A stretch of DNA of 41,125 bases from a virus. The notes under the pieces are model-generated. The model saw nothing but the letters and a program-made list of their open reading frames with translations, was not told the origin of the DNA and did no database searches. This document shows, piece after piece, positions 40,468 through 41,125 of the stretch. The first letter of the stretch is position 1. Each line of letters opens with the position of its first letter. The stretch lies in IMG/VR virus record IMGVR_UViG_3300043409_000645, positions 1-41,125 of that record, one strand, 5' to 3'. The position numbers and the translations under genes are program-made.

Positions 40468-40628
40468 TAGTTAATCTCCTTTGCAAAATTAAAATTATTA
40501 CCAAGAAAAGTAAATGTAAATCCATTGGTAATTCCGTATTCATCTGTTTCTGTTTCATAGAAAGACCATCCCAGAAAACCCTTAAACCACTTATCTTGGT
40601 GAGTATCTCTATCTTGATATTTGTACAT
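40467..40628 (-). CDS. Small aromatic-rich protein (53 aa)
   Basis: 53 residues from ATG 40628, which overlaps the nuclease stop as TAATG behind AAAGGAG; a start seven codons upstream (40649) is less likely. Beta-rich and aromatic (WFKGFLGWSFYET, FTFTFLGNNFNF). Function unknown. Confidence 0.6.
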   Translation of the reverse strand: MYKYQDRDTHQDKWFKGFLGWSFYETETDEYGITNGFTFTFLGNNFNFAKEIN

Positions 40629-40978
40629 TACTGTTTCTCCTTTAGCCATTGTTTAAGATCTTGGATTACCCAAGCCGATTCGATACTGGAGTTGCGACGC
40701 TTAACAATTACATAGTGCAGTGGTACTTCCCCGATACCACGTGCCTTAGCGTAGTTAAGCGCCTCAACCTCAGCTTCCCTCCAGAATTCAGGCAAGGAAA
40801 GAGTTGCCCTGTTCTTGAGTTCTAAGATAAAGGTTTCCCCCGATATGATAACAACCATATCCCCTTCATCTTTTGCCCCAGCCTTAGTCAAACGTTCTGC
40901 CATAGCACCCATACTGCGGAACCATTTCATTACATCTGTCTCGAACTGAGAACCTTTGCGGCCATTCTTGTTAGCCAT
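40628..40978 (-). CDS. Holliday-junction-resolvase-like PD-(D/E)XK nuclease
   Basis: 116 residues. E13 in GSQFETDV, then KDEGD (D40), E53-x-K55 in FILELKNR: the classic Hjc/VRR-type active site in a compact fold. The arrangement is that of archaeal/phage Holliday junction resolvases. It lies at the contig junction, with its first 15 codons repeated at 1-47. Likely resolves recombination or replication intermediates before packaging. Confidence 0.75.
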   Translation of the reverse strand: MANKNGRKGSQFETDVMKWFRSMGAMAERLTKAGAKDEGDMVVIISGETFILELKNRATLSLPEFWREAEVEALNYAKARGIGEVPLHYVIVKRRNSSIESAWVIQDLKQWLKEKQ

Positions 40979-41125
40979 TTTTTACCTTGTTAATCTTATA
41001 AACCTGCTTGCCATCTTCTTCTTTAATCTCAATGAGACCAGACTCAAGCAGTGCAATCAATAAGTTTTTCATCTCTTCACGCAGTGCGTTGATTTGATTC
41101 TTTACGTATTGTATTTCAGTACTGA
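40932..41125. repeat. Terminal direct repeat, right copy
   Basis: Second copy of 1-194 with four silent transitions (40943, 40958, 40980, 40998). See the left copy for interpretation. Real genome length is 40,931 bp. Confidence 0.95.
40971..41125 (-). CDS. Small charged hypothetical protein, partial (second copy)
   Basis: Same gene as 40-198; its stop is at 40971-40973 and its first codon lies beyond the window edge. Two silent differences from the left copy support it being a real coding sequence. It overlaps the nuclease start by 8 nt. Confidence 0.6.
   Translation of the reverse strand, partial: STEIQYVKNQINALREEMKNLLIALLESGLIEIKEEDGKQVYKINKVKNG

Overview
The window is an essentially complete genome of a tailed bacteriophage, almost certainly an environmental (probably freshwater) phage of an actinobacterium. 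Positions 1-194 recur at 40932-41125 with four mismatches, so the contig closes into a unit of 40,931 bp. The host group is inferred from a WhiB-type Fe-S regulator, a proteasome/HslV-like Ntn hydrolase, a DUF4192-like protein and many small proteins of types I associate with actinophages, together with a modest, AT-leaning base composition that fits low-GC planktonic Actinobacteria. There is no integrase, no tRNA gene and no CRISPR array that I can see.

Layout. (1) A leftward early/replication operon starts at about 5791, runs down to position 1, crosses the contig junction and continues from 40978 to 37702. It holds the Ntn hydrolase, an excisionase-like HTH protein, a Cas4/RecB-like Fe-S exonuclease, WhiB, a DnaB/RecA-like ATPase, two glycosyltransferase-like proteins, a nucleotide-sugar epimerase, two PD-(D/E)XK proteins, a primase split into CHC2 and Toprim proteins, an Nmad1-like protein, a sigma-like protein and an FmdB-like zinc ribbon. 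(2) A short rightward pair (5862-6498) encodes a zinc-ribbon protein and an HNH nuclease. (3) A long leftward late operon (32827 to 6628) holds terminase, portal, four large helical virion proteins, scaffold, N4-gp56-like major capsid protein, adaptor, several fibre proteins (one collagen-like, one glycine-rich), a large nozzle/tail protein and a lysis cassette (peptidase endolysin, holin, a membrane-plus-coiled-coil protein). It ends at a strong terminator at 6566-6605. No tape-measure, tube or sheath gene is apparent after the capsid gene, which suggests a short-tailed (podovirus-like) virion. (4) A rightward cassette of small genes (33662-37648), many with CxxC zinc motifs, ends in a lytic transglycosylase and a compact C5-cytosine methyltransferase. 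It faces the early operon across a hairpin terminator at 37671-37711.

Non-coding DNA is concentrated at 32828-33661, between the divergent late operon and small-gene cassette. It contains a chain of hairpins that reads on the minus strand as a possible small structured RNA (about 33079-32946) with a -10-like box before it and a GC hairpin plus T-run after it, then a palindrome, a GC-rich island and four copies of GGCAGACCT. Several accessory genes lack a Shine-Dalgarno sequence but carry a -10-like box (often TGnTAnnnT) 6-7 nt before the ATG, suggesting leaderless transcripts. Structural genes mostly have clear ribosome-binding sites and are packed with ATGA or TAATG overlaps.
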